From assembly GCA_963814805.1 (NCBI GenBank), contig CAWFER010000006.1, forward strand, positions 1-64,000: a DNA stretch of 64,000 bases. The letters are read 5' to 3'. Positions 55,200-64,000 of this stretch are shown here, piece by piece (the first letter of the stretch is position 1; every line of letters starts with the position of its first letter). The position numbers and the translations under genes are program-made. This stretch comes from AP-15 sp963814805 (GTDB taxonomy: Bacteria > Pseudomonadota > Alphaproteobacteria > ATCC43930 > CGMCC-115725). The notes beneath the pieces are model-generated. The model did no database searches. It was not told where the DNA came from and worked only from the letters and a program-made list of their open reading frames with translations.

Positions 55200-55965
55200 A
55201 CAGCGCCTGGGTGATCGCGTAATCGAAGAACAGGATCAATATCGAGGCCGAGACCACGGCGGCGGTCGTCGCCTGACCGACGCCTTGCGCCCCGCCGCGC
55301 GAATAATAGCCGTGATAGCAGCCCATCAACGCCACGATAAAGCCGAAGACGGCGGCTTTGACCAGGCCGGAGACGACATCGCCGAGCTCGAGATACTGCT
55401 GGGTGCGGGCGAGATAGGCGGCCGGGTTGAAGCCGAACCGATAGACCGCGACGAGATACCCGCCGAACACGCCGATGACGTCGGCGACGACGACCAGGAG
55501 CGGCAGGGTCACCAGCCCGGCGATCAGGCGCGGCAGCACCAGATAGCGCAGCGGGTTGGTCGACAAGGTGGTCAGCGCGTCGATCTGGTCGGTGACCCGC
55601 ATCGTGCCGATCTCGGCCGCCATCGCCGCCCCGACCCGGCCGGCGACCATCAGCCCGGCAATCACCGGCCCAAGCTCGCGGGTGACCGAGAGCACGACGA
55701 CGGTCGCCACCGCGCTCTCGGCGGCAAACCGGCTGAACCCGGTGTAGGATTGGAGCGCCAGCACCATCCCGGTAAAGATCGCGGTGAGCCCCACCACCGG
55801 CAGCGAGAAGTAGCCGATCTCGACCATCTGGCGCAGCAGCGCGCGCGGATAGAACGGCGGCGAGACCGCCGTCGTCAGCGCGGTTCCGGCAAAGATCGCG
55901 ATCCGCCCGGTCGCGGCAAGAAAACCGAAAAACGCGGCGCCGATCGAGGCGAGAAACTTGATCAT
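55189..55965 (-). CDS. mlaE: MlaE-type phospholipid ABC transporter permease
   Basis: MlaE is the inner-membrane permease of the Mla system. The 258-residue protein has the family hallmarks VVGLTAIFTGMVLALQSYTG, PVIAGLMVAGRVGAAMAAEI and RLIAGLVTLPLLVVVADVIG and five or so hydrophobic segments. It overlaps alr's stop by four bases on one side and mlaF's start on the other, so alr-mlaE-mlaF are one operon. Because mlaD and the periplasmic components are absent from this operon, the transporter is either split or uses a non-canonical partner. Confidence 0.92.
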   Translation of the reverse strand: MIKFLASIGAAFFGFLAATGRIAIFAGTALTTAVSPPFYPRALLRQMVEIGYFSLPVVGLTAIFTGMVLALQSYTGFSRFAAESAVATVVVLSVTRELGPVIAGLMVAGRVGAAMAAEIGTMRVTDQIDALTTLSTNPLRYLVLPRLIAGLVTLPLLVVVADVIGVFGGYLVAVYRFGFNPAAYLARTQQYLELGDVVSGLVKAAVFGFIVALMGCYHGYYSRGGAQGVGQATTAAVVSASILILFFDYAITQALFAR

Positions 55966-57140
55966 TCGGGCGATGTGCTCGATTGCGGTGATGTGCTCGA
56001 TTGCGGCAAAGCGGCCGGGGCGCCGCGATAGGCCCGATGATAGCGCCGGCCGAGCGCGGTCAGCATCTCATAGCCAATCGTGCCGCAATCGGCGGCGGCG
56101 GCGTCGACGCCATACTCTTCGCCGAGCAGTTCGATGAAACGGCCCGGCTGCGCCGCCGATGGGTCGACCGCAGACACGTCGAACACCGCGAGATCCATCG
56201 AAACCCGGCCGAGTAAGGGGACGCGCACCCCGCCGATGCGGCCCGATCCGCGATGGCTCATCGAGCGCAGCCAGCCATCCGCGTAGCCGACCGCGACGGT
56301 CGCCAGCCGCCCCGCCGCGGACATCACATGGGCGGCACCGTAGCCAACCGGCTGACCCGCGTCAACGTCGCGGATTTGCAGGATTCTTGCATTGAGACGG
56401 ACAATCTGACGCATCGGGTTGGGCATGCCGGGCTGGGGATTGACGCCATAGAGCGCCGCCCCCGGGCGGACCAGATCGAAATGGAAATCGCGGCCGAGAA
56501 AGATCCCCGATGAGGCGGCAAGGCTCGCGGGCAGGTGAGCGAGCCGGCGTCGCACGGCGACAAAGCGGGCGCGCTGCTCGGCATTCAGCGGGTGTTCGGG
56601 CTGGTCGGCGCAGGCGAGATGGCTGATCACCGCGCGCCAGCAAATGGCGCCGGGGCGGCGCAGACCGTCGGCCATTTGCTCGAACTCGCGCGCCGTCAAG
56701 CCGAGCCGGGCCATTCCGGTGTCGACATGCAGCATCGCCGGCAGCTTATCCCCCCGCCCGGCGGCGAGGCGGTCCCATTCGGCGATCTGGCCCGGATCGT
56801 TGAGCACCGGCACGAGCCGGTGCGCCGCGAACTCCGCGGCCGAGCCCGGCGGCGGGCCGTTGAACACCGCGATCTCGATATCATTGGTTTCGATGCCCGC
56901 GGGCAATGCCGCGCGCAGGCTCAGCCCCTCGTCGAGGGTGGCGACGAAAAAGCGCCGGCAGCCGGCGGCGGCGAGAGCCCTCGCCACTGCCGCGACGCCG
57001 AGGCCATAGGCGTCGGCCTTGACCACCGCGGCGCAGTCCGCCGGGGCAACCCGCCGCGACAACAACCGCCAATTCGCGACGATGCCCGCGAGGTCGATTT
57101 CGAGGACGCCGCCGGCGCGCTCGGCTGGGTCGATGGCCAT
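55962..57140 (-). CDS. alr: alanine racemase Alr
   Basis: Alr interconverts L- and D-alanine for peptidoglycan using PLP. The 392-residue protein has the PLP lysine in CAAVVKADAYGLGVAAVAR and the second catalytic tyrosine in YGAAHVMSAAGRLATVAVGY region (GYGAAH). The C-terminal tail ends with a short repeat QSSTSPQSSTSPE that is also visible as a 15-base tandem repeat in the DNA. The tail is not part of the standard fold and overlaps the mlaE start. The start MAIDPAERAGGVLEIDLAG fits the family. Confidence 0.93.
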   Translation of the reverse strand: MAIDPAERAGGVLEIDLAGIVANWRLLSRRVAPADCAAVVKADAYGLGVAAVARALAAAGCRRFFVATLDEGLSLRAALPAGIETNDIEIAVFNGPPPGSAAEFAAHRLVPVLNDPGQIAEWDRLAAGRGDKLPAMLHVDTGMARLGLTAREFEQMADGLRRPGAICWRAVISHLACADQPEHPLNAEQRARFVAVRRRLAHLPASLAASSGIFLGRDFHFDLVRPGAALYGVNPQPGMPNPMRQIVRLNARILQIRDVDAGQPVGYGAAHVMSAAGRLATVAVGYADGWLRSMSHRGSGRIGGVRVPLLGRVSMDLAVFDVSAVDPSAAQPGRFIELLGEEYGVDAAAADCGTIGYEMLTALGRRYHRAYRGAPAALPQSSTSPQSSTSPE

Positions 57141-57310
57141 CTGCCCGGCTTCACCACCCCATCGGCGGGGGACAGGATTTACTTGTCGTCCGCCTCGATC
57201 GGCCGCTACAGGATCATGATTCGCGCCGTGTCGCCAGTTCCTTTGCTGGCAGTTCCTTTGCGGCGGGGGGCGGGACCGGCGCGCGGTCGAACCGGCAATA
57301 GGAGGATGGG

Positions 57311-59611
57311 ATGGCGACGGTTCGCTCCGGCATCGGCGACAAACCCAAACGACGGGAGGATGTGCGCTTCCTTACCGGCCGCGGGTCCTATCTCGACGAT
57401 CTCGCCTTTGCCGGCCTGGCGCATGCGGTGGTGCTGCGCTCGCCGCACGCGCATGCGCGGGTCGATCGAATTGAAACGCAGGCGGCGCAGGCGATGCCGG
57501 GGGTGCTGGCGGTGCTGACCGCCGCCGATGCCGCCGCCGATGGGCTGCTGCCGCTGCGCCCGACCGCCGAGGCCAATGCCCAGACCGGCGAGCGCTTCGC
57601 CTTTGCGCCGCAGCCTTTGTTGGCCGAAGGCAAGGTCCGCTATGCCGGCGAGCCGGTGGCGCTGATCGTCGCCGATACCCGCGACCAGGCGCTCGACGCC
57701 GCCGAGGCCGTGATTGTCGACTATGCCGCGCTGCCGGCGGTGACCGCCGCCGCCGCCGCCCGCGCCGCGGTGGCGCCGCAGATCGCGGCTGAGGCGCCGG
57801 GAAATCTCTGTTTCGACTGGCGGACCGGCGACAGCGCCGCGGTCGATGCCGCCTTCGCCGCAGCGGCGCATGTCGTCGCGCTCAGCCTCGACAATCACCG
57901 CATCGTCACCAGCCCGATCGAGCCGCGCGGCGTCATTGGCGTGTGGGACGAGGAGCGCTGCCCGCTACACCGCCTATGTGTCGAGCCAGAGCATCCACGC
58001 CACCCGCGACAATACGGCCCGTGCGCTCGGCGTGCCGGCCGCCGCGGTGCGGTTTGTCGCGCCGGATGTCGGCGGCGGCTTCGGCGCGAAGAATTTCATC
58101 TATCCCGAGCACGTGCTGATGCTGTGGGCGGCCAGGCGGGTCGGCCGCCCGGTCAAGTGGATCGCCAGCCGCAGCGAGGTCTTTCTCGCCGACCATCAGG
58201 CCCGCGACCAATCTGCCGAGGCGGCGTTGGCGCTCGACTCGCTGGGGCGATTTCTGGCGCTGCGGGTCGACAGCACCGCCAATGCCGGCGCCTATCTGGT
58301 CAGCGCCGGCGGGGTGCAGACCTTCCAATATGCGCATCTGCCGGGCACCGTCTATCGCATCCCGGCGGTGGCCCTGCGGGTCGCCGGCGTCCTGACCAAC
58401 ACCGCGCCGATCGGCGTGACCCGCGGCCCCGGCTTTGCCGAGGCGGTCAACATCATCGAGCGGCTGATCGACCGGGCGGCGCGGCAAACGGGCTTCGACC
58501 GCGCCGAGCTCAGGCGGATAAACCTGGTTCCGGCGGCGGCGATGCCGATGGTCAACGCGCTCGGCAACAAGGTCGACAGCGGCGCTTTCCCCGAGACCTT
58601 CGATCGCGCGCTGGCCCGCGCCGACGTCGCCGGGTTTGCCGCGCGCCGCCGTGACAGCGAGGCGCAGGGCTTGCTGCGCGGCCTGGGCTTTGCCTATCAC
58701 ATCAAGGCGACCGGCGGCGCGCCGAGCGAGAATGTCGATATCCGCTTCGAGGCGGATGGCGGCGTGTCCCTGATCACCGGGACCCAGACCATCGGCCAGG
58801 GCCACGAGACCACCTTTCCGCAGATCCTGGCCGAGCGCCTGGGAGTTCCGAACGAGCGCATCCGCCTCGTCCAGGGCGACACCGATCTGATCGCGGCCGG
58901 CGGCGGCCACGGCAGCTCGCGCGCAACTTATATGGGCGGCACCGCGATCTGGCGCGCCGCCGACGAGATCATCGCCAAAGGGACCCGCATCGCCGCCGCG
59001 GCGCTGGAAGCGGCCGAGGCCGACATCGGCTTTGCAGACGGCGATTTCGTCGTGGCCGGCACCGACCGCCGGGTCGGGCTGATCGAGGTCGCCGCGATCG
59101 GCCGCGACCAGGGCAAGCCGCTCGACACCTATCATTACTGGACGCGCGAATGGATGACCTATCCCGAACGGCGCGCATGTCGCCGAGGTCGAGATCGACC
59201 ATGACACCGGCCAGGCGAGGCTCGTCCGCTACACCGCGGTCGACGATTACGGCGTCCTGGTCAACCCGATGATCGCCGCCGGCCAGGCGCATGGCGCGAT
59301 CGCCCAGGGGGTGGGCCAGGCGCTGTTCGAGCACGCGGCCTACGACCCGGGTTCGGGCCAACTCGTCACCGGCTCGCTGCTGGATTACGCATTGCCGCGC
59401 GCCGCCGATCTGCCGTCTTTGGGATCTCGGCTTCAACCCGACGCGGTGCACGACCAACCCGTTGGGGGTCAAGGGCTGCGGCGAAGCCGGCGCGGTCGCC
59501 GCCTTCCCGGCCGTCGCCAACGCCATCCTCGACGCGCTCGCCCCCTTCGGCGTCACCGAGCTTGCCGGCTGCGCCGCCCCGTCGCGGATCTGGCGAAAAA
59601 TTCGTCGGTGA
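57311..59611 (+). CDS. xanthine dehydrogenase family molybdopterin subunit, three frameshifts
   Basis: A molybdenum hydroxylase large subunit (xanthine/aldehyde/CO dehydrogenase family). Four frame pieces join: MATVRSGIGDKPKRREDVRF to DEER, RYTAYVSSQSIHATRDNTAR onward, HVAEVEIDHDTGQARLVRYT region, and the end with LGVKGCGEAGAVAAF (catalytic Glu). The breaks lie near 57962, 59167 and 59422. Cofactor motifs include VAPDVGGGFGAKNFIYP and GTQTIGQGHETTFPQILAER. The span is 2301 bases; three single-base insertions give 765 residues. The AYRGAGR motif of CO dehydrogenase is not seen. No adjacent medium/small subunits; substrate unknown. Confidence 0.82.
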
Positions 59612-59617
59612 ACCGTT

Positions 59618-60448
59618 TCAGCGCTGCGGCAGGTGCGGCGCCAATCGGCCGCCGATCCGCACCGGCTCGACCCGGCGGGCGAGCCCGCGATCGTCGGTCT
59701 CCAGCAGGATGCCGCAGAGCGTGCCCTCGCCGTCGGCCACCTGCGGGCGCTCGCCCGGCATCTTGGTGACAAAGCGGCGCACCGCCGGCGCCTTTTGCAG
59801 CCCGATCACCGAATCATAATCGCCGCACATCCCGGCATCGGTCTGATAGGCGGCGCCGCCCGGCAGGATCTGCGCGTCGGCGGTCGGAATGTGCGAGTGG
59901 GTCCCGAACACGGCCGAGACCCGGCCGTCGGCGAAGTGGCCGAGCGCCATCTTTTCGCTCGACGCTTCGGCGTGAAAATCGACGAGGATCGCCGCCGCCC
60001 CGGCGCCGGGCGGATGCCCAACACCCAGCGGATGATCCGCGAGGATTGCGTCGAGCCGGGCGAACGGGTCGTCGAGCGCGTCCATGAACAGCCGGCCCAT
60101 CAGATTGATCACCAGGACGGAGCGGCCATCCTTGACCGGGTGCAGCCGCCAGCCGGCGCCGGGCGTGCCAGGCGGGAAATTCGCCGGCCGCAGCACGCAC
60201 GGATCGCGGTCGATGTACGAGATCAGCTCGCGCTGGTCCCAGGCGTGATTGCCGGTGGTCAGGATGTCGACGCCGCACTCGTACAATTCGCCGCACAGTC
60301 GCCCGGTCAGCCCGAACCCGTGCGCCGCGTTTTCGGCGTTGACCACGACGAGGTCTAGGGCAAGCGAGCGCCGCAATGCCGGGACATGGGTCTTGACCGC
60401 ATCGCGGCCGGGGCGGCCCATCACGTCGCCGCAAAACAGGATGTTCAC
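59618..60448 (-). CDS. ymdB: YmdB-type metallophosphoesterase (TIGR00282)
   Basis: A 276-residue calcineurin-like phosphodiesterase. The GTG start at 60448 gives VNILFCGDVMGRPGRDAVKT, the usual N-terminus of the family; longer in-frame starts are not supported. Metal ligands are visible in VVNAENAAHGFGLTGR, LTTGNHAWDQRELI, VDFHAEASSEKMALGHFADG and GTHSHIPTADAQI. YmdB-family enzymes hydrolyse cyclic nucleotides in some bacteria; the physiological substrate here is not determined. Converges on the Mo-enzyme gene with 6 bases between stops. Confidence 0.9.
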   Translation of the reverse strand: MNILFCGDVMGRPGRDAVKTHVPALRRSLALDLVVVNAENAAHGFGLTGRLCGELYECGVDILTTGNHAWDQRELISYIDRDPCVLRPANFPPGTPGAGWRLHPVKDGRSVLVINLMGRLFMDALDDPFARLDAILADHPLGVGHPPGAGAAAILVDFHAEASSEKMALGHFADGRVSAVFGTHSHIPTADAQILPGGAAYQTDAGMCGDYDSVIGLQKAPAVRRFVTKMPGERPQVADGEGTLCGILLETDDRGLARRVEPVRIGGRLAPHLPQR

Positions 60449-60705
60449 GATCTCGCTCCGCCTGTGGATGCCCGGTTTTTGCGGGTCCCTCGATGTCATA
60501 TCCGTGTTCTGGACAGTATGGCGCAACCCCCCGCGCCCTCCTGCGCTGCAGGACGTTACGACTTTGTCGGGCGCAGAACACGCATTTCCGCCTGGCGGGA
60601 CCGCCGCCCGTGCTCGCGTCAGTCGCCGCGCCGCCGGGTTCGGGCTTGCCCGGACGGCCTTGCGGCTCCATGCTCGATTGGGTTCACCAGGGCGGAGGGC
60701 GCGCG

Positions 60706-61641
60706 ATGACCAGCAACGCCGCCTCGGCGCGGCGTATCGAGACGATCGGGCAAACCGGTCGGAGCGAAACGGCCGCCTTGCGGCGCCTGTCGCCGGCCGG
60801 CGGCGCGATCCTCGCCGGCATCGATCTGTCGCAGCCGTTGGCGCCGGCGGTGAAGCAGCAGGTTCTGGCCGCTTTTCGCGACCACCACGTTCTTGTATTC
60901 CCCGGTCAGGCCTTGTCGCGCCAGCAGCAATACGATTTCTCGGCGAATTTCGGCGAGGTCGAGCGGTCTGGCGGATCGGCCGGCGCGCTGAAGCGGGACG
61001 GGGTCGCGCACGTGATCTCCAATTTCGATGCCGAGGGCAAGCCGGTCGACCGGTCGGCCTCGCCCGTCAGCAATTACCGATGGCACACCGACAAAGCTTA
61101 TCGCCCGTTGCCGCCGCGGCTGACGACGCTCTACGCGGTTGAGGCGCCGGCGGGCGGCGGCGACACCGAATTCGCCAATACAGCCCAGGCTTACGACGCG
61201 TTGCCGCCGGCGACGAAGCGCCGGATCGACGCGCTGCGGGTCGTCTTTCGCTGGGGGGCGAGCGCCAACCATTCGGCGCTAGGAGCGATCTCGACCGGAT
61301 CGATTTGGCCCGGCACGACGCGAACATCTGGGCCGCAGGAGCCGGCGGTCGACCACCCGCTGGTGCGCACCCATCCCGACACCGGCGCCAAGGCGCTCTA
61401 TCTGGGCAATCATGCCTCGCATATCGCGGGCCTGCCCGAGGCCGAGGGACGCGACCTGCTCGACGCGCTGGTGGCGCACGCGACGCAGCGCCGCTTTGTC
61501 TACGCCCACCGGTGGCGCGTCGGCGATCTGGTCATGTGGGACAATTGCTGCCTGCTGCACCGCGCCGTCGCCAATTTCGACACGGCGCGCGAACGGCGCA
61601 TCCTGCACCGCACCGTGGTCAAGGGCACCGTGCCGGTCTAG
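60706..61641 (+). CDS. TauD/TfdA family Fe(II)/2-oxoglutarate dioxygenase
   Basis: A 311-residue member of the TauD/TfdA dioxygenases, which hydroxylate sulfonates, phenoxyacetates, carnitine-like and other organic acids. Iron ligands: His and Asp in NYRWHTDKAYRPLPPRLTTL and a second His in DNCCLLHRAVANFDT. The C-terminal arginine for 2-oxoglutarate is in ERRILHRTVVKG. The start at 60706 (MTSNAASARRIE) is chosen over an upstream in-frame ATG at 60493. The stretch around 61270-61350 is unusual (ALGAISTGSIWPGTTRTSG), and it could hide a compensated frame change. Confidence 0.85.
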   Translation: MTSNAASARRIETIGQTGRSETAALRRLSPAGGAILAGIDLSQPLAPAVKQQVLAAFRDHHVLVFPGQALSRQQQYDFSANFGEVERSGGSAGALKRDGVAHVISNFDAEGKPVDRSASPVSNYRWHTDKAYRPLPPRLTTLYAVEAPAGGGDTEFANTAQAYDALPPATKRRIDALRVVFRWGASANHSALGAISTGSIWPGTTRTSGPQEPAVDHPLVRTHPDTGAKALYLGNHASHIAGLPEAEGRDLLDALVAHATQRRFVYAHRWRVGDLVMWDNCCLLHRAVANFDTARERRILHRTVVKGTVPV

Positions 61642-61652
61642 CCTGGTTCGGT

Positions 61653-62498
61653 CTAGCCGAGGTCGGCCGCAATCGTCGCCGCGGCGCGGGCCGGTGGCTG
61701 GTGCGCGCCGCAGGCAGGGCGGTCGGGCTCGGCCGATGGCCGCTGCGCCACCACCAGAATGCCGCAGGCGAGATTGCGAATGCCAAGAAGCCAGATCAAC
61801 AGATCATAGGCCAGCATGACCGCGTATAACGGAAATATAAAATCGAAGTAAATGCTTTGGTAATACCGATAATAGAATGTCGCCTGGGTAAAGCCGTTGC
61901 GCTTGAGCAAGTCCCGGATTGCCGAATTGTAGCAGCGGTCATAGAAGGCGACAAAGCCGCACTCCTCTTGCCATTGCGGATGGAAGGCGGCGATCAGGTA
62001 GCGCGCCAAACGGTTGGGGATCAGCTGGTTGAGCAGCGAAAACGGCGCGAACCGGCAGGGAAAGGTATGCACCATGACGCCGCCCGGGCGCAGCACCCGC
62101 GCGCAGTTCTCAAGGAACGCTCGGTTGTCGTGCAGGTGCTCGACAACCGAGCGGGACACGATCAGGTCGGCTGAGCCGTCGCGAAACGGGAAGGCCGGCG
62201 CCGCGGCGTCGGCAACGATCCGGCAGCGAACCACCCGGTTGCGGCGCAATTCCTCTTCGGAATAATCGACGGCGACGGTCAGGTGCCGATCCGGCTCGGC
62301 GACAAAGGGCAGGAACGGACAGTCCTTGCCGCCGCCGATATCGAGGACGACTTGCCCCGGCATACGGTTGACCAGCGCTGCCACCTCGTATTTGTAGAGG
62401 GTATGCAGATGGCGCTTGAAATTCGCCGGCAATCGCTCCTCGGCGGCGCGGCTCAGCCGCCGGTTGAAATTCAGGAAACGGCCGAGCAACGACATCAT
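61653..62498 (-). CDS. class I SAM-dependent methyltransferase with C-terminal hydrophobic region
   Basis: A 281-residue methyltransferase with motif I QVVLDIGGGKDCPFLPFVAE and motif II region ADLIVSRSVVEHLHDNRAFL (methyltransferase_11 type). The C-terminal portion contains hydrophobic segments (YFDFIFPLYAVMLAYDLLIW) that suggest attachment to the membrane, unusual for a soluble methyltransferase, followed by a proline/alanine-rich tail. It is convergent with the TauD gene and close to the C-N hydrolase. Substrate unknown; glycolipid or polyprenyl-linked substrates are possible but not shown. Confidence 0.8.
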   Translation of the reverse strand: MMSLLGRFLNFNRRLSRAAEERLPANFKRHLHTLYKYEVAALVNRMPGQVVLDIGGGKDCPFLPFVAEPDRHLTVAVDYSEEELRRNRVVRCRIVADAAAPAFPFRDGSADLIVSRSVVEHLHDNRAFLENCARVLRPGGVMVHTFPCRFAPFSLLNQLIPNRLARYLIAAFHPQWQEECGFVAFYDRCYNSAIRDLLKRNGFTQATFYYRYYQSIYFDFIFPLYAVMLAYDLLIWLLGIRNLACGILVVAQRPSAEPDRPACGAHQPPARAAATIAADLG

Positions 62499-62564
62499 GT
62501 CCTCGTGCGAATATAAGGGACCATTGCGAGGCAGAAATTTAACGCGGCAATAGCTAATACTCTA

Positions 62565-63500
62565 TCAAACCTCGGTCTTGGCGCCGGTGCGCCCGGCGAT
62601 CAGGCGATAGTGCTCGATCCGGCGGTGCCTCTCGAAATCAAACACGGTGCGCCGCAAATACGCGCCGAGATCGAGGTCGAGATCGACTGCGACGACCTCA
62701 TCCTCCTCGCTCAACGCCCGGGCCGCGACCTCGCCGGTCGGGGCCACGATCGCCGAGCCGCCGATCATCGCGAAGCCGTCCTCAGCGCCGCATTTGGCCG
62801 CCGCCAAGACCCAGGCCGCGTTCTGGTAGGCGCCGGCCTGCAGCGACAGAAGATGATGGAACATGCGCAGATGCTCGGGCTCGCGGTGGTGAATGTTTTC
62901 AAGGGGCGTGTTGTAGCCGAGCGCCACGATCTCGACGCCCTGCAAGCCCATGACCCGCCAGGTCTCGGGCCAGCGCCGGTCGTTGCAGATGCACATGCCA
63001 ACCACCGCGTCATAGGCGCGCCAGACATTGAACCCCTCATTGCCGACATCGAAATAGCGCTTTTCGAGATGCTGGAACGGGACGTCGGGCAGATGCTCGG
63101 AGTGGCCGGGCAGATGGATCTTCCGATAGCGTCCGACGATGCGGCCGTCGCGTTCAACGAGGATCGAGGCGTTGTAGCGCCGCACCTGGCCCTTCTCTTG
63201 GGTCAGTTCGGCGTAGCCGAGGTAAAAGCCGACCCCCAGCGCCTTCGCCAGATCGAACAATGGCCGGGTTTCCGGGCTTGGCATCTCGCGCTCGAAAAAC
63301 CGGTCGATCTCGGCCTGGCCGGTCATCCACCAGCGCGGAAAGAAGGTGGTCAGCGCCAATTCGGGAAACACCACAAACCGCGCGCCGCGGCCGTGCGCCT
63401 GGCGCAGCAGCGCGATCAGCCGCCCGACCACCGAAGCGCGGCTGTCGGCCAGATGGATCGGGCCCAACTGGGCCACCGCGGCGTTCAATCTGCGGGACAA
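62565..63500 (-). CDS. N-carbamoyl-D-amino-acid hydrolase-like carbon-nitrogen hydrolase
   Basis: A 311-residue nitrilase-superfamily amidase. The Glu-Lys-Cys triad is visible: VVFPELALTTFFPRWW, YRKIHLPGHSEHLPDVP and VVGMCICNDRRWPETW. The length and the YNTPLENIHH element fit N-carbamoyl-D-amino-acid amidohydrolases, which release D-amino acids, carbon dioxide and ammonia in hydantoin degradation. Other N-carbamoyl substrates are not excluded. Neighbours to the right encode a luciferase-like monooxygenase and to the left a methyltransferase and TauD dioxygenase, a group suggestive of catabolism of an organic nitrogen compound. Confidence 0.88.
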   Translation of the reverse strand: MSRRLNAAVAQLGPIHLADSRASVVGRLIALLRQAHGRGARFVVFPELALTTFFPRWWMTGQAEIDRFFEREMPSPETRPLFDLAKALGVGFYLGYAELTQEKGQVRRYNASILVERDGRIVGRYRKIHLPGHSEHLPDVPFQHLEKRYFDVGNEGFNVWRAYDAVVGMCICNDRRWPETWRVMGLQGVEIVALGYNTPLENIHHREPEHLRMFHHLLSLQAGAYQNAAWVLAAAKCGAEDGFAMIGGSAIVAPTGEVAARALSEEDEVVAVDLDLDLGAYLRRTVFDFERHRRIEHYRLIAGRTGAKTEV

Positions 63501-63741
63501 AGGCGGCTCTCCCCTCGAGGGCTTTCGCTTCGAGAGCTTAACCCAAACCCCTCCCGCCGCCCATCCGCGCCGCGGTTTCGGTGATATTGCAGGGAATTTG
63601 CCGCGAACGCACAGTCGAACCTATTCACTGCAAAGGCATGGAACACGCAGGGAAACTCTCGCCAATGATCGGGTTCGCTCCGCGCAATCCATCCTGCGCC
63701 CGACCCGCTCGACCCGCTCGAGGGTGAACTGCGGCCCGCTT

Positions 63742-64000
63742 TCATCGGCCTAAATCGCCGAGCCGGGGCAGCACCTCGCGGCTGAAGAGGGTCAGATTGT
63801 CGACCGTGTCCTCGTGGCTGATCAGGCCGCCCTGGCCCATCATCAACAGGTGGCCGAAACCGCCGACATGGTCGTAGAACGCCATCAGCTGGGCGTAGAC
63901 GTCGTCGGGGGTGCCGGCAAAGGCGAGGCCGGCGTCGATCGCCTCCTCGACCGAGATCGTGCGCGGGTTGATCGGGCGGCCGTCCTTGGTTTGAACCCGG
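63742..64000 (-). CDS. LLM class flavin-dependent monooxygenase, C-terminal part (cut by window edge)
   Basis: The visible 85 residues (stop at 63742-63744, running off the right edge) are the C-terminus of a luciferase-like monooxygenase: TISVEEAIDAGLAFAGTPDD, VYAQLMAFYDHVGGFGHLLM and HEDTVDNLTLFSREVLPRL. These enzymes use reduced flavin to oxidise sulfonates, nitrilotriacetate, pyrimidines and other compounds. Together with the adjacent carbon-nitrogen hydrolase it may be part of a catabolic cluster that continues beyond the window. The start, and so the flavin-binding region, is outside. Confidence 0.8.
   Translation of the reverse strand, partial: RVQTKDGRPINPRTISVEEAIDAGLAFAGTPDDVYAQLMAFYDHVGGFGHLLMMGQGGLISHEDTVDNLTLFSREVLPRLGDLGR

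Noticed and set aside
57933..59207. 424-codon minus-strand frame opposite the Mo-hydroxylase
   Set aside because: Antisense shadow; the plus strand has molybdenum cofactor motifs in repaired frames.

Overview
The window is a GC-rich stretch of an alphaproteobacterial chromosome, most likely from a Rhodospirillales-like or related non-model lineage. Lineage markers are rpoH with the alphaproteobacterial layout, a divK-pleD pair, an EipB (DUF1849) protein, a DUF6476 protein, a short aa3-type cytochrome oxidase subunit IV, HdaA, and split glycine dehydrogenase subunits GcvPA/GcvPB. Nearly all of it is housekeeping chromosome. I see no CRISPR array, rRNA, tRNA, prophage or insertion sequence.

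Layout. 0-5.2 kb is an accessory stretch: an SRAP/YedK-type abasic-site protein, a broken hypothetical, a two-gene CARDB plus choice-of-anchor-X module ending in a hairpin, and a decayed hypothetical. 5-12.3 kb holds an Ldh-family dehydrogenase, rpoH, rluD, a DUF6476 protein, a methyltransferase/ATP-grasp fusion and rnd. 12.2-17.1 kb holds a 21-bp-repeat coiled-coil gene, ppx, ppk1 and sixA. 17-22.4 kb holds hdaA, an AI-2E family permease, pgsA, a DUF2066 protein, purN, cytochrome oxidase subunit IV and an SDR. 22.4-28 kb is the glycine cleavage operon gcvT-gcvH-gcvPA-gcvPB behind a tandem glycine riboswitch, followed by two small membrane proteins. 28-33.3 kb holds a BNR-repeat protein, a VOC protein, an AT-rich two-HTH regulator, purC, a Gly/His/Trp-rich secreted protein, a YciA-like thioesterase and a second SRAP gene. 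33-42.6 kb holds a GMC oxidoreductase, a zinc-ribbon/membrane pair, glgP, a molybdopterin oxidoreductase and pleD/divK. 42.8-49.7 kb holds eipB, aspS, a YfgM-like protein, bamB, der and a small secreted protein. 49.7-57.1 kb holds an SDR, purF, cvpA, radA, mlaF, mlaE and alr. 57.3-64 kb holds a xanthine-dehydrogenase-family large subunit, a YmdB phosphoesterase, a TauD dioxygenase, a methyltransferase, an N-carbamoyl-amino-acid hydrolase and the end of a luciferase-like monooxygenase.

The most striking global observation is that at least eleven genes, including normally conserved ones (radA, ppk1, cvpA, mlaF), change reading frame. In every one the total length exceeds a multiple of three by exactly the number of breaks, as if single bases had been inserted, often inside a short run of one base. 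This fits systematic +1 indels in the assembly better than gene decay, and broken genes here should be read as probably intact in the organism.

The best candidates for undescribed biology are the CARDB/choice-of-anchor-X pair (2108-4476), the methyltransferase/ATP-grasp fusion (about 9025-11001), the zinc-ribbon plus membrane-anchored coiled-coil pair (35037-35576), and the regulator locus with a 14-bp palindrome, a TTGCTT-17-TATAAT promoter and a nine-codon leader frame (29813-30370). None of these is proven as a system from sequence alone.
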